From NCBI GenBank assembly GCA_963576735.1, contig OY755175.1, positions 17,810,401 through 17,874,400 of the forward strand: a stretch of DNA of 64,000 nt. Direction: 5' to 3'. The position numbers were made by a program, and so were the translations under genes. Below the pieces are notes generated by a model. It searched no databases. It had not been told where the DNA came from and saw only the letters and a program-made list of their open reading frames with translations. Every line of letters begins with the position of its first letter. Position 1 is the stretch's first letter. Origin of the DNA: Bedellia somnulentella (taxonomy: Eukaryota > Arthropoda > Insecta > Lepidoptera > Bedelliidae). Below, piece by piece: positions 1-12,722 of this stretch.

Positions 1-565
1 GTTGCAAACTCTATAAATTATAAACCATTTAAAAAATAAATTTCTATTCAGATGATCTCTATTAAGTCTTTTTCCTGCCTGTACTATGTTTTATTATGTT
101 GTTGTATGTAGCATAGTTTATCTGTCCGAAGTTTATCTATCCCATTTATACTAATTTCTATTTTTATTTCTTCCGTAATAGTTGTATACTTGAAAATATT
201 GGTGAAGATTTATAATTGGCACACGAATATTTATGTAGTAGTTTATAAGTTATATTATGCTGTTAGTCTTCTGAATAAAATAAAAATAAAATAAAATAAA
301 AATGTTTTATGAATAATGAAAGCCCTTTGTCTTAACATATTTATTCGTATATTACTAAGATATACGCATTTTCTTGCCGCGCCGCCACCAATCATCATGC
401 AGATACCAAGATGTTTCTGGACTTATAAAAAAACCTAGGCTTTTTCTCTAATGCTAAGTATATTTACGACACTTATAAGTGAAGTTTTGACTGCACTCAT
501 ATTTGAAAATACAAATATAACTTATTGCCTATCACTGCACATGACATAATCTTATTTTATTAAAT
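1..565. other. AT-rich sequence, no gene recognised
   Basis: No coding signature or repeat family seen, apart from a short A/T simple-sequence run near 273-300. Probably intronic if the minus-strand gene starting near 39.5 kb extends leftward. Confidence 0.5.
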
Positions 566-568
566 CTG

Positions 569-708
569 TATAGCAAGCACGAGCGCTATTTTATCGACAC
601 GATAACGGTTAGAATGAGATGGCAGCATACGATACTAAGTAAGTGCGTAAGAGATGGCTGCTTTATCCCACGCGATAACTAGTTAAAACACCGCTCGTGC
701 TTGCCCTT
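569..708. mobile_element. MITE family F, copy 1
   Basis: A 140-bp non-autonomous DNA element. The right end carries the terminal inverted repeat CGCTCGTGCTTGCCCTT; the left end is its complement with two or three changes at the outer tip. Flanked by CTG on both sides (566-568 and 709-711), fitting a 3-bp target duplication. Close relatives lie at 34573-34711 and 42131-42270. No ORF, so the transposase must come from elsewhere. Superfamily not determined. Confidence 0.8.
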
Positions 709-808
709 CTGGAAGACCCTGCTTAGAAAATATATCTATTTACTTTATCAAGACCAAATATAGTGGACATATCAATGTTTTTAATCTCAACAACCCTTGC
801 AACCCCAA

Positions 809-960
809 CTATCTTTTTATTAGAGTGACCAGTTTTCTTGCTGGCGTCATAATAACAGAGGGTGCTTTGAGGGGCGACGTATTTCCGGCGTGGCCTCCCG
901 GAAACGACGCCATGTTTACAAATCGCGCGGGAACTGACATCGCGAATTTTAAATAGAGAA
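809..960 (-). other. GC-rich non-repetitive block with a 34-codon ORF
   Basis: A CpG-rich patch in an AT-rich surround. On the minus strand an ATG at 913 in good context (AACATGGCG) opens 34 codons ending at 809 (MASFPGGHAG...). It could be a small ORF, part of an exon or promoter, or chance. I recognise no family and no splice sites that settle it. Confidence 0.25.
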
Positions 961-1236
961 TGCGGATTAGAGTTGACGTTATTTTCGGGGAACAGTTCAG
1001 GAATATTATTATTGTGCCATATATTAGCATAAATTAAATCTATCTACGTGTCTTCAGAACTGAAACAATACTGTCCTATTAACAACCTTGAAAAAATGGT
1101 GGAAAGAACATGGAAAGAACATGGCCAGACATGACAAGAAGCATGGATTGGAGACTTGAACCTACACCACCGCTGTGTCTCATTCTAAAGTCATGTGTGG
1201 TGAATTTGTATAAATTAAAACGTGAACACTTTATTA

Positions 1237-1480
1237 CATACATACATAATCACGGCTATAAATCCCTAGATGGGGTAGCCAGAGCTAAGGAATTAGAACT
1301 TCCTCAGCCACTTTTGGAAATGTGAGTGGGGAAAAGATGGTAAAATAAAGATTGTTGGTGATGGGTCTCCAACCGCATTGCCCAAAAATCCCTTAAAAGT
1401 CCCAATACCGTTAGTCGCCTCTTACGTACACCCACTGGAAGAAATGGGGTAGTGCTATTCTAAGCCGACACTGCACAGCA
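1237..1480 (-). mobile_element. Family A SINE-like element with target duplication
   Basis: Complete copy in minus orientation: 3' tail of CATA repeats at 1237, 5' end at 1480. A perfect 12-bp duplication, AACACTTTATTA, flanks it (1225-1236 and 1481-1492), which shows insertion as a unit by target-primed reverse transcription and fixes the true 5' end of the family. Confidence 0.9.
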
Positions 1481-1540
1481 AACACTTTATTAATATTGAT
1501 TTAAAATTAAACTTACACTATAATTTTATATTTTTTTGTT

Positions 1541-1640
1541 CATCTACTTCCAAATGTGGGTGAGGAGTTTCTAATTCTGAAATTCTGGCTTCCCCTTTAT
1601 GGAATTTATGGCCGTGAACATATGTATTTATGTATTTTAT
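1541..1640 (+). mobile_element. Family A, subfamily b, 5'-truncated fragment
   Basis: Only the 3' part is present, from the CTTCCAAATGTGG segment to the GCCGTGA end and an irregular TATGT tail. Confidence 0.7.
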
Positions 1641-1957
1641 GTTTTATATTTCTGACAGCTTATAAACATAATCAAAAATATGAACAAGTTATTATATTAT
1701 TTGCTGGGCCCCTTTTCTCTTAAGTAAACATTCCCAATGTTCCTAAGTAAAATTGTGTTTTAATAATACAAAAGATGGTATAAAAAAAGGTACAGTAATA
1801 TCCGATCGAGGACGAACAAACAATCAAATTACCTTCTTATTAGTATCGGAGCCTGTTATTAAGAAATACAATTTAGTCACCGCTTTAGGGTTGCCCATAT
1901 TTTAATTAATAAATGCACTTCACTTGAAAAAACCAATTTTTGGTGTTATATTTTAAA

Positions 1958-2772
1958 CTAGTGGATCGTCCCAGCTTCGCACGGGTAGCGTTGTTTTTTT
2001 TAAATATCTGAGGTTTTTTTCTTCAGTCACTGCTCAAGCATTGTGAAATTCAGCGTAATGTTGTTAATTTATTAAATTTATAGCACTCCCTTAACAGTGT
2101 AGTTTGGTGATTTTGATTGCGCTTTAATGAACGGTTCAGTATTTCCATTTAATAGCAAATTTTGGAATAAAACGCCATGAAGTATTTATAACAATCTAAA
2201 AAATAAATCATTACGTTATGTAGGAACTACTGGCGCCATCTAGTATGTTATATGTAAATTAGTAAAGATTTGGTTTCGATCACGGGCGCGATGGCTTATT
2301 TTATGTATAATTTCAGTGTTTGTCTAGCGATTTCTATGATTCTTTTTTTATTGAATAGGTAATAATGTTACCTTATTTAAATTAGGGATGAATGAGAGGT
2401 TTACAAACGTAAGAGTAAACAAATATAATTAGGATGTTCCAAACTGCTAAGCTATCAGGAATTACACGTGTTATTGTGAGTCAACCATAAAAGATAGACA
2501 TATACTGTTGAGGAATTTTTTTTAGATAATTTTATGAAGAATATTTCCGCCACACATGATTTCTATGTAAATTTAACCATTAAGGCTGCACACGCGACGG
2601 AAGCTTAAAAAATGGAGTAACTTCTCCCGTTTTCCCCAAATTTCCCAAAATTCCCCTTTACTTCTCTGCTGGAAAGTATACAAAAACCTGCGCAGGAGTA
2701 TGAAGAATAATTGTACCAAGTTTCGTTAAAATCCGTCGAGTAGTTTTTGTTTCCATAAGGAACATACAAACC

Positions 2773-2838
<66 letters not shown>

Positions 2839-2957
2839 AATTTTACTGATTGCATTTTTGGCATCAGTATCGATCCCTAATCACCACCTGATAGTTATTT
2901 TGAAAATATATTTCATGTACAGAATTGACCTCTCAACAGATTTATTATAAGTATAGA
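1958..2957 (-). mobile_element. Non-autonomous Helitron, 1000 bp
   Basis: Read on the minus strand it starts TCTATAC and ends CTAG, sits between A and T of the target, and has no TIRs or target duplication: the structural rules of Helitrons. It is the same family as the plus-strand copies at 51441-52415 and 58135-59109. It contains a GACA/TGTC microsatellite that differs in length from those copies. No Rep/helicase coding remains. Confidence 0.85.
2773..2836. repeat. (GACA)16 microsatellite inside a Helitron
   Basis: Sixteen uninterrupted GACA units. The related Helitrons at 51441 and 58135 have nine units of the complement at the same internal position, so this tract belongs to the mobile element and not to the host locus. 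Confidence 0.95.
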
Positions 2958-3088
2958 TAAATCTAGATTTAAGGTATTATTCAATCGCGCAGATTTTGCA
3001 GTATGTGGACTATAGATAGATAAATATTTCAGATGTATGTAGTATGAATTATAAAAGTGAAAAAAAATACTTTGACGTACTGCTGCTG

Positions 3089-3309
3089 TAGCTGTGTAGT
3101 GTCGGCTTAGAATAGCACTACCCCATTTCTTCCGGTGGGTGTACGTAAGAGGTGACTAACGGTTTTGGGGCTATTAAGGGATTTTATGGGCGATGCGGTT
3201 GGAGACCCATCACCAACAACCTTTATTTTACCATCTTTTCCCCATTCAATTTCCAAAAGTTGCCGAGGAATTTCTAAGTCTAGGTATTTATAACCTTGAG
3301 TATATGTAT
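3089..3309 (+). mobile_element. Family A element with target duplication
   Basis: Complete plus-strand copy, from the 5' end GCTGTGTAGTGTCGGC to the short TATATGTAT tail. The flanks share CGTACTGCTGCTG (3076-3088 and 3310-3322); the right flank continues into a short GCT repeat. Confidence 0.85.
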
Positions 3310-3654
3310 CGTACTGCTGCTGCTGCTGCTGATGTGAGACTGCTGTAATATGTTTTGTGTTTGTGCATGTCCAATCCAAATCCAATCGAATATTTTAATG
3401 AAAATTGGCTAACCAACTAAAAACCACTATCTAATACCAATTAAGTCATCTTTTTCTATTATCCTAACTAGGATCATATCATCCAGTTTGTACTATATAT
3501 TGTACTGTATGTATGTATATAACCAATCTTAACAGATTCGTATTTCGAAAGATAAAATACTTGTACATTAAATTAATATGCAGATTAAATCATAATTTTT
3601 AAACTTTACCCTACTACTAGTTTAGAAGTAATATAAGGCAATTCTAAAGTAACA

Positions 3655-4004
3655 TAACATAACATAAACGTTCACGCCGAATATCCCCGAAGAAGTTGGC
3701 AGCAGTTGTCACCTGGTGTTCAGAGTACCCACGTTTTGCTTGGACTGTGTACTCACGTGATAGGGGGCAGGCCTATCGCCGTTTTGTACGAATACACTGA
3801 CACATGACTAAGTACAGCTCAGCCCTGTGTGTTTCCTCACGATGTTTTCCCTGACCGTTAACAACCATAATAAATTAAACACGCATATGTCTGTATGTCA
3901 TATGTCTTTAGAAAAGACAATTGGTGTAGGCCCGACCCGGGATTCGAACACTAGTCGTTTGCACGATAACCGGTGTTCTACCCATTGAGCTATCACGGTC
4001 TCTA
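3655..4004 (-). mobile_element. Family B tRNA-headed SINE, near full length
   Basis: Minus-strand copy. The 5' head (3930-4004) carries a tRNA-like A box (TAGCTCAATGGGTAG) and a B-box-like GTTCGAATCC. The body runs leftward to the GGCGTGAACG end and an ATGTT-repeat tail at 3655-3670. A diverged 9-bp duplication (CTAAAGTAA/CTAAACTAA) may flank it. This copy belongs to the subfamily with the GGTGTTCAGAGTACCC segment. The small minus-strand ORF here is a by-product. Confidence 0.85.
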
Positions 4005-4863
4005 AACTAAATATACTAAAATAAAACAATCTAACAAATAGTTTAATAATAAAAGTACACCATGCCATATAAAAGTAAAATATATTCATCAACAATCTTA
4101 AGAAGCACACCCCTATACTGGCGAGCCGGGCCCCAGAGCCCGCGACCGTGCATATAAATTACAGATTTATTTCTCATTCATTTTTCTTTACGAAGTGTTA
4201 ATGCTGTATCGAGCTAATATCTTCGACACCCGGTCCATAATGAGATGACTAAGGATTGAAGGGCGGAAGGCATGAAAAATGATGAAGAAATTGCCTTTAT
4301 GTCATCGTTTGACTTGAAAACTGCGCTGAAATAAACAGTATAAAGTTTGGAAGTTTACAAAATGTTTTACTAACAGTTTTTATAACAAGATTATATAATT
4401 TCATTAAGACTAGAAACTGTATTTGTGACTGCTGCTAAGTACAATTAAATTTAGCAAACTATTGAAAGTTTTGTTATAAATTTAGATAGTTAATGCTATG
4501 GATGTACAAAATAAAGTCATCATAAGTCATAAAACATCTAAAGCAGAAATGTAAAAATATATGAATGAAGTTAACTAAAACAATGGGATCTGGACATATT
4601 ACTGACAACGTACAAATATGGTAAAAGGTTTAAATGTCTTGAAAAAATACAGATTGTTTTTTTAAAACTGTACAATACTATGCGTTTGTACAATTGAAAA
4701 TAAGCTGCATACTTTTATAACGAATAATTTCAAAAATAAGAATATTAAATGCTCCACAAACTGTTACTTAAACGAGTACTCATTTAAGTGTTCTATTGTA
4801 TATACATGTTCATATGCCATGACAAGTTATTGGGACATTCGTTCAGTATGGGTGCTAAATATA

Positions 4864-5060
4864 CTAGTGGTCCGCCCCGGCTTCGCACGGATGTTGCTGA
4901 ATGTTTTTTACTGCTTACCCCCTACGATATTTAGCGTGATGATATATATGTCCTTTTCCTGGTTCTAAGCTATCTCTCCAACAATTTTCATCCAGATCGG
5001 TTCATCCTTTCTTGAGTTATAAATAGTCTAACTAACACCACTTTCTTTTATATATATAGA
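4864..5060 (-). mobile_element. Short Helitron, 197 bp
   Basis: On the minus strand it begins TCTATATATATAAAAG and ends in the GC-rich CGAAGCCGGGGCGGACC segment followed by CTAG, again between A and T. The 3' end could fold into a short hairpin as Helitron ends do. Too short to code for anything. Confidence 0.8.
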
Positions 5061-5340
5061 TTTAAAGATGCTTAGCAGCTAAACGCAAAGATCTTTATAG
5101 TTCAGAATGAGATGCTAGAAACGTATAAAAACACTCAATTTGTGACAAAGATAACGATTATACACGTACTGATTTAAAATTAAGTGGTAAAATGTCTATA
5201 AATTCCTGACTCAAATCATTGTGTTTTTTGCACAGTTCATTGAATTTCATTATAGCAATTACGCAGGTGCTCCTAATGTACGCCAATCTTGTGTCTTAGG
5301 AAACTAGGTATCATTAATATAAACATTATTAATATTTCAT

Positions 5341-5582
5341 ATATACATATACTCACGGCTATAAATCCCTAGAAGGGGTAGCCAGAGCTAAGGAATTAGA
5401 AATTCCTCAGCCACTTTTGGAAAGTTGAGTGGGGAAAAGATGGTAAAATAAAGGTTGTTGGTGATAGGTCTCCAACCGCATCGCCCAATGTTCCCTTAAA
5501 AGCCCCAATACCGTTAGTCACCTCTTACGTACACCCACTGGAAGAAATGGGGTAGCGCTATTCTAAGCCGGCACTACACAGC
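5341..5582 (-). mobile_element. Family A element
   Basis: Full-length minus copy, tail at 5341 and 5' end (GGCTGTGTAGTGCCGGC) at 5582. Target duplication not clear. Confidence 0.85.
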
Positions 5583-5734
5583 CGGCATATTATTTGATTT
5601 TATTTCATATATCATTTGTTGAAACATCTACAGGATATTTGTTATTAGCCCCTTTAAGTTTTTTATGTCATATATTTCGTGATCTAATTCTGCAATAAAC
5701 TATTCATTTTCTAATTAGTAGATGACTAGCTTCT

Positions 5735-5775
5735 GGATCTGGAGTTCGCGGGTTCGAATCCACGCTACTGAGGGA
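5735..5775 (+). repeat. tRNA-like B-box fragment of a SINE
   Basis: Contains GCGGGTTCGAATCCACGC, a near-perfect RNA polymerase III B box, without a foldable tRNA upstream. Probably the remnant of a SINE head unrelated to families B and C. Confidence 0.4.
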
Positions 5776-6039
5776 AATATTTATATGATGAATATGAAGA
5801 TTGCTTGAACTTTTGATGTCATTTCTATGTGTTTTACATATAATTAAACACATCGCTAGGTTGAATTTCCCATAACACAAGTCATTATTGTATTCATCTT
5901 GAAGGGAAACTGGATCTAGGTAACATATCGGTATATAATCATTTGTATTAAATAATATTTCAAAAGAATGAGTTCGGCATCATTGATAAACAAAATCTTT
6001 GTTCCTGAAAACAATATACCTCAATTTGTCTCATATCTA

Positions 6040-6345
6040 AATACATACATACATATACTCACGCCATTAGTTCCCATTTGGGTAGGCAGAGACTATTGAT
6101 CGCCACTTCGTACGATCCTGGCAAACCTCTCTAGCTTCGTTTACATCCATCAATCTTTTCATACATGCTCTTTAATTTTTCATACTTCGGACGCTCCAGC
6201 CTTTTTGAGCACACTCTTAATTTGGTCCAAGTTTGTTCTCCGTGGTCGTCCTCTACTAACATTACCATCCATCTCTTTAGATCTATTTTACCAATTTTTT
6301 ATCATCCATCCTCTCTATGTGCCCAAACCATGTCTATATACGTTC
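6040..6345 (-). pseudogene. Family D: 3' end of an RTE-like LINE
   Basis: The minus strand encodes broken pieces of the C-terminal segment seen best at 31042-31530 (motifs such as ACMKRLMDVNEAREVCQDR), ending in the GGCGTGAGTATATG end and TATG tail. Frameshifts and substitutions make it non-functional. Confidence 0.8.
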
Positions 6346-9300
6346 TAAAACAACCAAACAAGATCTGTTTATCCTGTGATACTAAATTCGTATAATAACA
6401 GCTTAATCTGAGAACCGAGAAATAAGAAAGGTAAGTCGGAATAATCGTTTACGTAGTACTCGTTATTTAGTTAACAGATCAGACCATTGTTAGGGCCAGG
6501 GCCGGAGAAAAAAAACATGGGCGTGGCCCAGTATCGAGCCTCACATCTCCCTCGATGAAACACGACCACTATCTCGAAACATGCTTTCCAACACCCAACT
6601 AACAACATCATCATACACCTTAACACTAACTAAATAAAGGCTATACTCCATTGGCACACAACACGAGCTTATTAAAGAAAATTAAATTTGTTGCCGAGCG
6701 AAACGAACTCTTAACATCGACTCCGTACTCATCTCAATTGCATACCAATTTCATCTCTATCATCGCACGAGAAACAATACATACCTCACGTCTCCGAGAC
6801 ACGTCATTGGAACCAGAATTGCACAAACTTAATTGGCATTTAGGCCATTTATACGCGTATTATATAAAGAATGTATAAATATGAGGATCAAAGATAGTAA
6901 GTACGTATTCTCATTTTATTACCAAATTGCCGATGGTTCGATTATTGCTGATAAAGCGAACAGTATCGAGAGGTATTTGCCAACAGGTTATTGTTAATGC
7001 TACACGTTTCATCCCAGGATAAAAGGATTAATCCTGGACCTCACGAAAGCGAGATAAAGATGTTTGCTGAAGAATGGTGCACTTTGGAAGATTCATTTTT
7101 GTGATAGCTTTTGAGTTTGCGAAGGGTTTTAGTTTTTGCATACATCAAATTCTTATAATAATGATTGATTATTCAAGAACTTAAAGCGTTGATAAAAATA
7201 ATTAACTTGCAGAAATGTTTTCGTTTTAATGCTTGTAGAGAAGTAAAAGGCTTAATTGCATGATAAAATAATATTCGAAGATTTTTATATTTACCGCTAA
7301 TGCTTAAAATGTCTGCAACGCTTTAATTAACATTTAGTATGCTCGTATTTTAACTCGGCGTACCTGCCTGCTACACATTTAATGTTTTATTTTCATTGAG
7401 TTTTTTCTTTACGCATATATCAACCTTGTATCAATTTTTATAAAACTTTATAATATGATAAAAAATAAATCCCTAATGTCGTTGTAATATATCCCTAACA
7501 TAATATAACTTTGCATTTTTTTCCTAATTAAGTTAACAGTAATGCAACAATTGAGTTAATCAAGAAATAAACACATAAGAAAACCTTTCAAAAACCAGAA
7601 CAACAAGAAAACGAGAGAATATTTCAACGAACATTTTCACTTCATAAGTCAATGATAAAATATAACAAACAATTACTGAGCGGACAGGGTTACCACGATA
7701 TCTCGAACGATCGACACGACCCTTTCGTTGCGCCCGAGAACGTTAAATCATTGGCGAATTGATCAAACGCAGAGACGCATTGAGAAGTGCAAATAAAGTT
7801 TCCTAACAATCACATAACTCAGCACGTCGGAGATCGTGTTCGAATAACCGTGGTACCGCCCACTTTTCACGCGGGATTTCTCATCAATCTTGCATCGAAA
7901 ATGTTTATAATTGTTTTAGCTCATGTACTAATATATTTTATTGGTAAATATTAATGCAGAATGGAATAAAAAACTTTAAACCGCATTAACTTTTAATAAT
8001 ATTAAATTTGCACTTTGCAGTAACTGTAGTTTAGTATCAGCCTTTAAAAAGAAAAAAAAATGTGTTGCAAATTTTCTTCATATAAATAGTAATTTGAAGG
8101 AAAATCCACAAAATTAGAACATTATTTAACTGAGTACTGTCCTGTTGTAACAAGTCTGTGACTATTCTAAAGAAGAATGTTTATTTTTTTTATTCTTTAC
8201 TGGGGATGTTAAAGTGAGGAGAAAAGCTGTAAGGAAACCTACGAGGACTTATCACATTTACAAAAAAAAACATAGTTTATTTAGAAAACGAGAGTATATT
8301 GCAATATCCTCGTCCTTCGATGTAGACCGTTAAGTATATATTTCACTAATATAAAACATAAATTATGAGTATAATAGTTCTATCCTCATCAGATATATGA
8401 CTCGAAGCGTATTGCCTTCGTGGTCATACAACTCAAAAATTCAGTATGAGATTCTTCAAGCTGAAGACAAAAATTAAAAGTTACACGTAAATACTCTGAC
8501 TGGTAACTTATTATTCATTTTCAACTAGTAATGGCATCCATGAAATATCCTCAATTCCTAGCTAGCTAATCACGCATTTACATAATTTAGTTTCAGTTGA
8601 GTATCAGATCGCAGTTCCATTTTTCTCCCAAGTGATGAACTATCTGATGGCAATTTGTAATTAAGTACAGTATTTTCCACTTCCGTTACTACCAATATTT
8701 CAACAACTGTGTCACATCAAAAACTGCGTGACATGACAAGTAAAATAAAATGCCAGATTCACGTACCAACCAATTTTCGGAATCATTAGGTCTGTCCAAA
8801 GATCGTTATCGATAAAATTATCGAGTAATCGGCCACCAAACCGTCACAGTAGTTGCGTTTGCGACGGATGTAACTAATATTGCTTTAAACATGGGTTACA
8901 GAAGATTAAGTTTTAACGTCAACCAGTAAAATCTATTTTAGATTGATAGAACATGTCAACTAACTGATCATAGTTAAATTGAAGTGGTTTCCAAATTGTA
9001 AAAGAGTTTTTAGTCTAGTTTTTTAAATGTATAAACTTAAATCTATACAATTTCACTGAAAGCAATTTAAGAAAAATATAGTGAAATGGTGTCTATAAAT
9101 GAATGACAAACCATATTATTGCAATTAAATAGCATTATGTATGTATACATAAGATATAATTATTCTATCCATTGATTTTAAACTAAGTTTCTTTATTTTT
9201 TTCTTTTTATAAAAAGTATGCTTGATTTGAGTATACAGTATGACACTACATTCAGTTCACAGTTTGGGAACCAGAGTAGATATGATGATAGTAAAAGGCA

Positions 9301-11338
9301 ACCTGTCATAATATCACACGTTAGAAAATGATCATAATCTCGGATCCTGCGTCTGTCCGTTTGTTTGAATAACATATCCGATTAAGATCTCGGTAAAACA
9401 ATATTTTGAGAAAGCATTCGTCGTTATGAACTGGCATAGTTTAGTAAAGAAGTTAAACAAATGTTTGTTAATACATGATTTATCGACAGTTGACAAAAAT
9501 AATGAAAGCACGTTTTCTCCGTCTATTACTGAAATTAAAATATTTAAATGTTATCCTCCCTCAGGTTGATAAGTAAAAAATACTTCAAAAGTGAATATCA
9601 GTTTTAAATTTATTCTTTTATAATATCTTCGTCTAACAATCTTCTTTATTTGGCAAAAAAAACACTTATTTTACGTGGTCAATTTTACATTTTTCCAATC
9701 AATACTCTGATAGCAACAGTAAATAAAAGCCTACTGTACCGATCAATTTAGTTCTTGTACAAAAAGATGTGTGTTGATGAGTTTTTACCCGTTTTTCTTC
9801 TCACAACAATACACTTTCGGAATTCAAAGTAGAAATATATTTTAACCTAATATTAAGTTACACTTTGACTTACAAGAAAACAAAGAATAATCTTTTTATT
9901 TTGGAGTAAATGTTTTTTTTATTTTATGGTATATGTTAATTAATATACATGTTGTTTTTATTATTAAGATTTTATTTAATAGTTATATCATAAAATAATT
10001 GTAATTATCACGTACAAGTTAACGGAGTTTGGCACAGAAAAATTTGATCCTTAACGATACTTTAACCCGTAACCTTTGGGGTGTAGTAAACCTCTCTTAA
10101 ATTCGGGACCAGGATCGGAGCACCTTGACTTGCATTTAATTGTGTCTTAATTGCTTTCTCATTATGCATGCACCATATATTTCTTTATGTTATCAAATTT
10201 CTATAACATTACGCGGTTAACATGTTTATTTTACGTCCGTTACCTAAAACTATGAATTGAGTTTAGTTATGAATATACCATATTTGGTTACACTGGTAAA
10301 AACTATACAAAAACAGTTGTTATAGGTACATATTAGTACAAAAATATGCAATTTAATATAGACACGATCAAGACAGAAGTGTTAAGACAAACTCTCATTT
10401 ATGGTATTAAAAATTCACTTAAAATATTATTTGCAACTCATTGAACCCGCACTCACGGTTGTTATCTTAACATTAAATATCTCTCTTACTTAGAATTACA
10501 TCCTCCGGAAGTTTTTTTTTTCACTAGGATTTCGAAATAACAGTACTCTGATTGAGCGATAGCAATGCAAAACCTAAAAAACTTTATGCATAATATGAGA
10601 AACAAGTTTTAGTTACGTAAAAACAAAACTGCTTTACATTAGCACACTTCTACATGACGATTCGAGAGATGAGATTCGAATCTACAAAAAATGCATTATT
10701 GAATGTAACAATAAAATTCTAAACAGCCTTTTATAACATTCACGACAACCGTTTCGTATTTTGACAGCGAGCGAGCGGACGAGGCATTAGATTGTTCGAT
10801 TATACACCGTTTTAGATTTATCGATAAAATACGAGTTACTTTTCACTTCTCTACGCTAAGCCATTTCAACGAGACGTTGTTTTTTTGTCTGCTAATGGCT
10901 TGATTGGAAGATAAGATTCTTGGATACATTGTAGTTTGTGTTTAATTATATGTGTTTTGATACTCGTTACGAGAATACTTGATGTTACTTCTCAACAAAT
11001 TGCTTATTTTACGTTTTTTTAGACATTTCGTTATGGTAACAAGTGGTAACCTATATTAATAAACAGGTAATGGTTACCTAAGAAGAGCTTTGCCTCAACT
11101 GTTTATAGTTTTATAGAAGCAAAATTTTGCCGTTACTCCGAATGCTAAGTGGCAACTCAGAAATGTGGATCTACAAAAAGGAATCAATCAAAATACTAAC
11201 ATTACATATTGACTTTTAGTACACAAAGCAATATGAAAAACTCTACATTTTTCACGGCAGTGTGGCTGAAGTTCTTAAGAAGTACACTAGTATTAGTACG
11301 CAAAACATGTTTTTTACATGTAGCCCCACATAAAGATT
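6346..11338. other. About 5 kb with no recognised transposon
   Basis: None of families A-F, Helitrons or LINE tails is seen here, although such copies occur about every 1-1.5 kb elsewhere. Several balanced-composition patches stand out (about 6480-6880, 7670-7890, 10740-10920). No convincing exon was found: the ORFs are short and lack family matches or paired splice signals. If the gene model at 39.5 kb is right, this is intronic. Confidence 0.5.
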
Positions 11339-11339
11339 T

Positions 11340-11573
11340 GCCGTGTAGTGCCGGCTTAGAATGTCACTACCCCTTTCTACCCACGGGTGTCGTAAGAGGC
11401 GCCTAAGGGTATGGGGATTTTTTAAGTGATTCTTGGGCGATGCGATTGGAGACCCATCACCAACGATATTTTATTTCTACCATTTTGTCCCCTATCAACT
11501 TCCAAATGTGGCTGAGGAGTTTCCTGCCTGGATGCCTTTTTCGGATTTATACCTGTGAGTATTTGTATGTATG
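11340..11573 (+). mobile_element. Family A, subfamily b
   Basis: Begins GCCGTGTAGTGCCGGCTTAG and carries the subfamily-b versions of the body (ATGTCACTACCCCTTTCTAC, ACCAACGATA) and the tail TGTATGTATG. Confidence 0.85.
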
Positions 11574-11979
11574 GATAACAATAATAATTATAACCACAAA
11601 TTAGTCAACAGGGAAACGATTAGTTTCTTTCGCTTTGAGGGAATTAACATTAGTCATCGCAACGAGTCATCCAGGAAAAGATAATATTTATGACAAATTT
11701 AGCACTAAGTTCTGAGATAAAGCTAATAAATGCCTAGAGTTAGGTCTTACACATTGTGTAAATGTTAAGACTTATAAAAGGATTCTGTTATAAGAGGTCT
11801 GTGTGGGAGCTTGTTATTGGCCTATTTTTGTCTGAGTAATAATCTCATATTGTAAAATAAATAAACATAATATATATGGCTACGACATAAATATATATAA
11901 TACAAAAAATGGCGCTTATTGATTTTAGGGCTCTTTCAGTTCTTGTTGGGCGATGTAGCAGTTGACCCATCATTAGTAA

Positions 11980-12052
11980 TTTCTGTAGGCGTATTCAACA
12001 TTAAATTTTAAACCATCTGTTTAAAATTTAATGTTGAATACGCCTACAGAAA
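11980..12052. repeat. Perfect 33-bp inverted repeat, 7-nt loop
   Basis: Arms 11980-12012 and 12020-12052 are exact reverse complements around the loop CCATCTG. A family-A-like scrap (about 11929-11979, with GGGCGATG and GACCCATCA) abuts the left side. Nothing else identifies it as a known element. Confidence 0.95.
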
Positions 12053-12722
12053 CAAGAAAGTATAATAGAATGCAGTGGAAATGAGGTCCTAACGAAATAT
12101 TTGCATTATTAACTTATTTGGCGGAATCAAAAATTATGTGATTCGAGGACGACAATAGAGAAAGAAAAAAGATATATTAGGAAAACAATAATTATAAAAA
12201 AAGTTAAACTGTTCACAACTTACACATTTGGTAGAAAAGATTTTTAGTTTAGTAACTTAATTATTATGAGGCAAGGAAGATATCCGTATGAAAATGATTG
12301 TTCAAATGTATTTAGCATAAGAACCCGATACCTAAAAGTAAAGTAGGAAAACAGATACGCATATAGCCACAATGTGTTTTAGCTACAAACATATCGTTTT
12401 TAAAATAAAGAAATTAAAGAATTGTTTACGGATTTGAATCAATTTTCACGTACATAACAGCTTAAGCCAGTATCGTTTCTGTAAGCGTATAACAATATAA
12501 TCTATGGCAAGGCATCGTATCCGTTCTGGCGATACATAATCTGTGCACACCTACACAGCTATTGTCTTGTATCGTACGTTTGTTTGCTGTAGATTGCATC
12601 TTCCGTAGGAGGCTGAACAAAATGCTATTTAACTCAACGTTCAATGGTTTGCTAGACAGATTTGGTGTTTTGCGATGGTAGAATTCGTTTATGTTATTGT
12701 TACGATGTTATAGTATTTTTTT

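Noticed and set aside
2773..2836. CRISPR-like regular repeat
   Set aside because: A simple tetranucleotide tract without spacers, in a eukaryotic context.
6651..6878. 75-codon plus-strand ORF in the transposon-free block
   Set aside because: Begins at TTG and has no recognisable family. The balanced composition alone does not make a gene.
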